A stretch of DNA of 9,311 nucleotides, taken from positions 1 to 9,311 of the forward strand of contig DASWGI010000312.1 of the NCBI GenBank assembly GCA_036393835.1, written 5' to 3'. Position numbers and translations under genes: made by a program. How positions within the stretch are numbered: position 1 is the first letter of the stretch; every line of letters begins with the position of its first letter. This DNA comes from VBKO01 sp036393835. Its GTDB lineage: Bacteria > Myxococcota > Myxococcia > Myxococcales > 40CM-4-68-19. The notes beneath the pieces were generated by a model. The model saw only the letters and a list, made by a program, of their open reading frames with translations. It did not search any database and had not been told where the DNA came from. Below, in pieces: positions 7,054 through 9,311 of this stretch.

Positions 7054-8250
7054 CTACGCCGACTCCAGGAGCAGCGCGATCCCTTGCCCGCCGCCGATGC
7101 AGGCGGATCCGACTCCGCGCCGGGCGCCCCGCCGCTTCAGCTCGTACAAGAGGTGCGCGGTGATGCGCGCGCCCGAGGCGGCCAGCGGGTGGCCGACCGC
7201 GATCGCCCCGCCGTCCACGTTGGTGCGGTCGCGCGGCAGGCCCAGCTCCTTTTCCACCGCCAGGTACTGCGGGGCGAAGGCCTCGTTGACCTCGAACAGA
7301 TCGAAGTCGGAGAGCTTCGCGTCGTGCCGCTCGAAAGCGCGGCGGATCGCCGGCGCCGGCCCGATGCCCATGATCGACGGATCGCATCCGCTGATGCCCC
7401 AGCCGAGGAGCCGGCCGATCGGCTTCAGACCCCGCTTGTCGGCGAACTGCCGGGTCGCCAGCACCAGCGCTCCGGCCCCGTCGCAGATGCCGCTCGCCGC
7501 GCCGGCGTGGATGACGCCGTCCTTCTTGAACACCTTGGGGAGCTTGGCGAGCCCCTCGACCGTGGTCTCCGGGCGGTTGTGCTCGTCGCGCGCGAACTGC
7601 ACCACCGCCCCCTTCTTGCCCGGCAGATCCATCGGAGCGATCTCGTCGGCGAACCGGCCGCCCTCCTGCGCCGCCGCGAACCGCTTCTGGGAGAGCACGC
7701 TGTACTCGTCCACCTCGCGCTGCGAGATGCCGTACTTGGTGGCCAGGTTCTCCGCGGTCATCGCCATGGGGAGGCCGTTGTAGCTGTCGGTCAGCGCCTC
7801 CCAGAGGGCGTCCTCGAGCTTGGGCGACTTGCCCAGTCCCACGCCGAAGCGCAGGCCGCGGGCGACGTGCGGCGCCTGCGACATCGACTCCGTGCCGCCG
7901 ACCAGCGCGCACTGGGAGTGGCCGGCGAGCATCTCCAGCGCGGCGTCCACCACCGCCTGGAAGCCCGACCCGCACAGCCGGTTCACCGTCAGTGCCGGGA
8001 CGTGATGCGGCAGGCCAGCCTTGAGGCCCACGTGGCGCGCCAGGTAGATCGCGTCCGGGCTGGTCTGCATCACGTTTCCGAACACCACGTTGTCGACGTC
8101 CTCGGGCTTCACCCCGGCCTGCGCCAGGGCCGCCTTCGCGGCGTGCACCGCCAGGTCGGTGGCGGACACGTCCTTCAGCGCGCCGCCATAGGTGCCGAAC
8201 GGCGTACGTTTCGCTGCGAGGAAGACGATCTCGGTCGGGATGGGCTTCAT
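7054..8250 (-). CDS. Acetyl-CoA acetyltransferase / 3-ketoacyl-CoA thiolase (ACAA2-like)
   Basis: 398 residues, the normal length for a degradative or biosynthetic thiolase. The acyl-accepting cysteine is C93 in NRLCGSGFQ; the other catalytic elements are N322-E323 in VNEAF, H354 in GGAIAVGHP, and C384 in GSACIGGGQG. Thiolases join two acetyl-CoA into acetoacetyl-CoA or cleave 3-ketoacyl-CoA with CoA. From memory the sequence is strikingly close to human mitochondrial ACAA2, sharing SDAIYLARHVGL (here with SP before D), TESMSQAP, LPMAMTAENLA and SGCDPSIMGIGP. The chain length accepted is not determinable here. The ATG at 8250 has GGAG (8260-8257) six bases upstream. It is the first gene of a probable four-gene transcript and is divergent from the ArsR-SRPBCC gene. 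It has no FadB-type partner in the window, so a role in supplying or consuming acyl-CoA for the next enzyme is an inference from order and the 11-bp spacing. Confidence 0.93.
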   Translation of the reverse strand: MKPIPTEIVFLAAKRTPFGTYGGALKDVSATDLAVHAAKAALAQAGVKPEDVDNVVFGNVMQTSPDAIYLARHVGLKAGLPHHVPALTVNRLCGSGFQAVVDAALEMLAGHSQCALVGGTESMSQAPHVARGLRFGVGLGKSPKLEDALWEALTDSYNGLPMAMTAENLATKYGISQREVDEYSVLSQKRFAAAQEGGRFADEIAPMDLPGKKGAVVQFARDEHNRPETTVEGLAKLPKVFKKDGVIHAGAASGICDGAGALVLATRQFADKRGLKPIGRLLGWGISGCDPSIMGIGPAPAIRRAFERHDAKLSDFDLFEVNEAFAPQYLAVEKELGLPRDRTNVDGGAIAVGHPLAASGARITAHLLYELKRRGARRGVGSACIGGGQGIALLLESA

Positions 8251-8274
8251 GTCCGGCTCCGGTCGGTAGACCCG

Positions 8275-8280
8275 ATTCTA
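8275..8280 (-). promoter_or_regulatory. Candidate -10 box for the thiolase operon
   Basis: The minus strand reads TAGAAT (8280-8275), a 5-of-6 match to the sigma-70 -10 consensus. Transcription would start near 8268, giving an 18-base leader that includes the GGAG site of the thiolase. No good -35 box stands 16-18 bp upstream, so an activator or another sigma factor may be involved, or the match is chance. Confidence 0.35.
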
Positions 8281-8332
8281 GGGCCTGGCCCAGCTTCGCG
8301 CACCGCTCCAGCCGCAGGCGTGACGAAAAGCA

Positions 8333-8407
8333 CAACGCGGAGGCGCTGAGACGCGGAGTTTTTCCTTCTCAACCCGAGAACCTCCGCGCCTCCGCGTCTC
8401 CGCGTTG
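8333..8407. repeat. 75-bp inverted repeat built of 8-bp units (CGCGGAGA/CTCCGCGT family)
   Basis: Two 26-bp arms (8333-8358 and 8382-8407) are inverted copies with three mismatches. Each arm is itself three tandem 8-bp units: cgcggagg/cgctgaga/cgcggagt on the left (8336-8359), and cctccgcg/cctccgcg/tctccgcg on the right (8381-8404). The central spacer holds a second, perfect 5-bp hairpin, TTCTC-aaccc-GAGAA (8366-8380), so the whole unit can fold into one long cruciform or RNA hairpin. I recall near-identical CTCCGCGTCTCCGCG-type inverted repeats from intergenic regions of many environmental bacteria, which suggests a REP/MITE-like dispersed family; that is from memory. No target-site duplication or open reading frame is seen. 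It sits between two divergent promoters, so a terminator role is unlikely. Confidence 0.8.
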
Positions 8408-8419
8408 ATCTGGTGGTCC

Positions 8420-8449
8420 TTGACATGTGACCATTTAGTCACATATACA
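8420..8449 (+). promoter_or_regulatory. Promoter with palindromic operator for the ArsR-SRPBCC gene
   Basis: TTGACA (8420-8425) is a perfect -35 box and TATACA (8444-8449) a 4-of-6 -10 box, 18 bp apart. Between them lies a perfect inverted repeat, ATGTGAC-cattta-GTCACAT (8425-8444), which overlaps the last base of the -35 box and the first base of the -10 box. A dimeric winged-helix repressor bound there would block RNA polymerase, so autoregulation by the adjacent ArsR-type protein is likely. The predicted start of transcription falls at about 8455-8457, that is, on the ATG of the gene. Confidence 0.72.
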
Positions 8450-8456
8450 TCGGGGC

Positions 8457-9215
8457 ATGGATGACGTGTTCAAGGCGCTCGCGGACCCCAGCCGGCGCAA
8501 GCTGCTCGACCGGCTGTTCAAGCGCGATGGCCAGACCCTGGGCGAGCTGTGCGAGCGCGTCTCCATGACCCGCTTCGGCGTGATGAAGCACCTCCGCGTG
8601 CTGGAGGAAGCGGGCCTCATCGTCACGCGCCGCGCGGGGCGCGAGAAGCTGCACTACCTGAACCCGGTGCCGATCCGGCTGGTCCACGACCGCTGGGTGA
8701 GCAAGTACGCGGCGCCGTTCGCGGCTGCGCTGTCGCAGCTCAAGTCCCACCTGGAGGGCACCACCATGGAGAGCAAGGTCCAGATCTACCAGGTCTTCAT
8801 CCGCACCACGCCCGAGAAGCTGTGGCAGGCGCTCACCGACGGCGAGGTCACCAAGAAGTACTTCTTCGGCGAGACGATCCACTCCGACTGGAAGCGCGGG
8901 TCGGCGTGGTACTCCACCGGGCCGAACGGCGCGCGCGACGTGGAAGGCACTGTGATCGAATCCGATCCGCCGCGGCGCCTGGTCGTCACCTGGCACGTCC
9001 TGTACAACCCCGAGCTGAGCAACGAGCAGTCGCGCGTCACCTACCTGATCGAGAAGCGGGGCGAGGTCTGCAAGCTCGAAGTCACGCACGAGCTGGCCGA
9101 GGCGCCGAAGACCGCGAAGGAGGTCGCCCAGGACGGCTGGGCCACGGTGCTCTCCGGCCTCAAGACGCTGCTGGAGACCGGCGAGCCGATGCCGATGCCC
9201 CAGCCGGCTGCGTAG
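8457..9215 (+). CDS. ArsR-type repressor fused to an SRPBCC (AHSA1-like) domain
   Basis: 252 residues. Residues 1-75 are an ArsR/SmtB winged helix: FKALADPSRRKLLDRLF (5-21), the recognition region LGELCERVSMTRFGVMKHLRVLEEAGL (28-54), and a wing with REKLHYLNP (62-70). The metal-binding ELCVCDL motif is absent, and C32 is the only cysteine there, so metal sensing is unlikely. After a helical linker, residues about 108-242 form an SRPBCC/AHSA1-type domain: FIRTTPEKLWQALTD (114-128), GTVIESDPPRRLVVTW (164-179) and GWATVLSGLKTLLETG (227-242). SRPBCC folds have a deep hydrophobic pocket, so a small hydrophobic ligand controlling DNA binding is a reasonable inference. The ATG at 8457 is supported by the usual short ArsR N-terminus; no Shine-Dalgarno sequence is properly placed (only GGGG one base away), fitting a leaderless mRNA. 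It is divergent from the thiolase operon and may or may not control it. Confidence 0.92.
   Translation: MDDVFKALADPSRRKLLDRLFKRDGQTLGELCERVSMTRFGVMKHLRVLEEAGLIVTRRAGREKLHYLNPVPIRLVHDRWVSKYAAPFAAALSQLKSHLEGTTMESKVQIYQVFIRTTPEKLWQALTDGEVTKKYFFGETIHSDWKRGSAWYSTGPNGARDVEGTVIESDPPRRLVVTWHVLYNPELSNEQSRVTYLIEKRGEVCKLEVTHELAEAPKTAKEVAQDGWATVLSGLKTLLETGEPMPMPQPAA
8753..8768 (+). promoter_or_regulatory. Possible internal ribosome binding site and start at the SRPBCC domain
   Basis: GGAGG (8753-8757) lies 8 bases before an in-frame ATG at 8766 (Met104), exactly at the joint between the winged-helix and SRPBCC domains. Starting there would give a free 149-residue SRPBCC protein. This site is better than anything in front of the main ATG. 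It may be a working second start or a relic of two formerly separate genes. Confidence 0.4.
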
Positions 9216-9311
9216 CGGCCCTCTCGATCCGGCCGAGCAGCTCGTTCCCGACCTGCTCGGTGGTCGACGCCGGGCCACCGAGCATCGGGACCAGGTCGGG
9301 CGTGTGCGCGC
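9160..9311 (-). CDS. C-terminal end of an unidentified protein, cut by the window edge
   Basis: Reading the minus strand from 9309 gives 49 residues, beginning AHTPDLVPMLGGPASTTEQV and then GNELLGRIERAA, ending at a TGA (9162-9160). In the part outside the neighbouring gene (9216-9309) nearly every codon ends in G or C, as in the real genes here, and the composition is protein-like with an amphipathic helix (TTEQVGNELLGRIERAA). The last 17 or so codons are Ala/Ser/Arg-rich and overlap the 3' end of the ArsR-SRPBCC gene by 56 bp. The 5' end lies outside the window. I do not recognise the family. Other frames of this stretch look less protein-like. Confidence 0.5.
   Translation of the reverse strand, partial: AHTPDLVPMLGGPASTTEQVGNELLGRIERAATQPAGASASARRSPAAS

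Noticed and set aside
7043..8335. Possible N-terminal fusion extending the condensing enzyme upstream through the thiolase region
   Set aside because: The frame is open to 8335, but it overlaps the well-supported thiolase gene and has no recognisable domain there; the family start fits the ATG at 7042.
8439..9278. A 279-codon minus-strand frame across the ArsR-SRPBCC gene
   Set aside because: It is antisense to a gene with clear domains, and its protein has biased composition. The coding-like frame at the right edge is a different one.

Overview
The window is very GC-rich, double-stranded chromosomal DNA with dense coding, almost all third codon positions G or C, and no tRNA, rRNA, CRISPR or insertion sequence that I can recognise. 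The gene content fits an environmental, aerobic or facultative bacterium. I favour Myxococcota (Anaeromyxobacter-like) because of the C-terminal domain of the protein at 3694-4830, which I recall from that phylum; this assignment is an inference and not proven.

Layout. (1) 4-1611 (+) is an AidB-type acyl-CoA dehydrogenase. It meets, tail to tail and with a 4-bp overlap, a YgiQ-family radical SAM protein at 1608-3512 (-). (2) A 181-bp divergent intergenic region holds a perfect 14-bp palindrome and leads into 3694-4830 (+), a long Pro/Ala/Glu/Trp-rich disordered protein with short degenerate repeats and a duplicated beta-rich C-terminal domain. (3) Four minus-strand genes at 8250-4834 form a likely operon, in transcription order: a 3-ketoacyl-CoA/acetoacetyl-CoA thiolase closely resembling mitochondrial ACAA2, an isopropylmalate/homocitrate-synthase-like enzyme without the LeuA regulatory domain, a 65-residue protein coupled to it by an ATGA overlap, and a rhomboid-fold membrane protein that seems to have lost its catalytic Ser-His dyad. 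(4) A 206-bp divergent intergenic region carries a 75-bp inverted repeat whose arms are each three 8-bp units, then a strong promoter with a palindromic operator in its spacer. (5) 8457-9215 (+) is an ArsR-type repressor fused to an SRPBCC (AHSA1-like) domain. (6) The right edge cuts the C-terminal end of a minus-strand gene.

How they may work together. The acyl-CoA dehydrogenase, thiolase and Claisen-condensing enzyme are all acyl-CoA-type enzymes, but AidB homologues are better known for alkylation response than catabolism, so I do not join them into one pathway. The thiolase, condensing enzyme, small protein and rhomboid-like protein are the best candidate for an undescribed functional unit. 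The ArsR-SRPBCC gene looks self-regulated and possibly leaderless. Most of the window is ordinary housekeeping or accessory metabolism, and I do not see a clearly new defence or mobile system.
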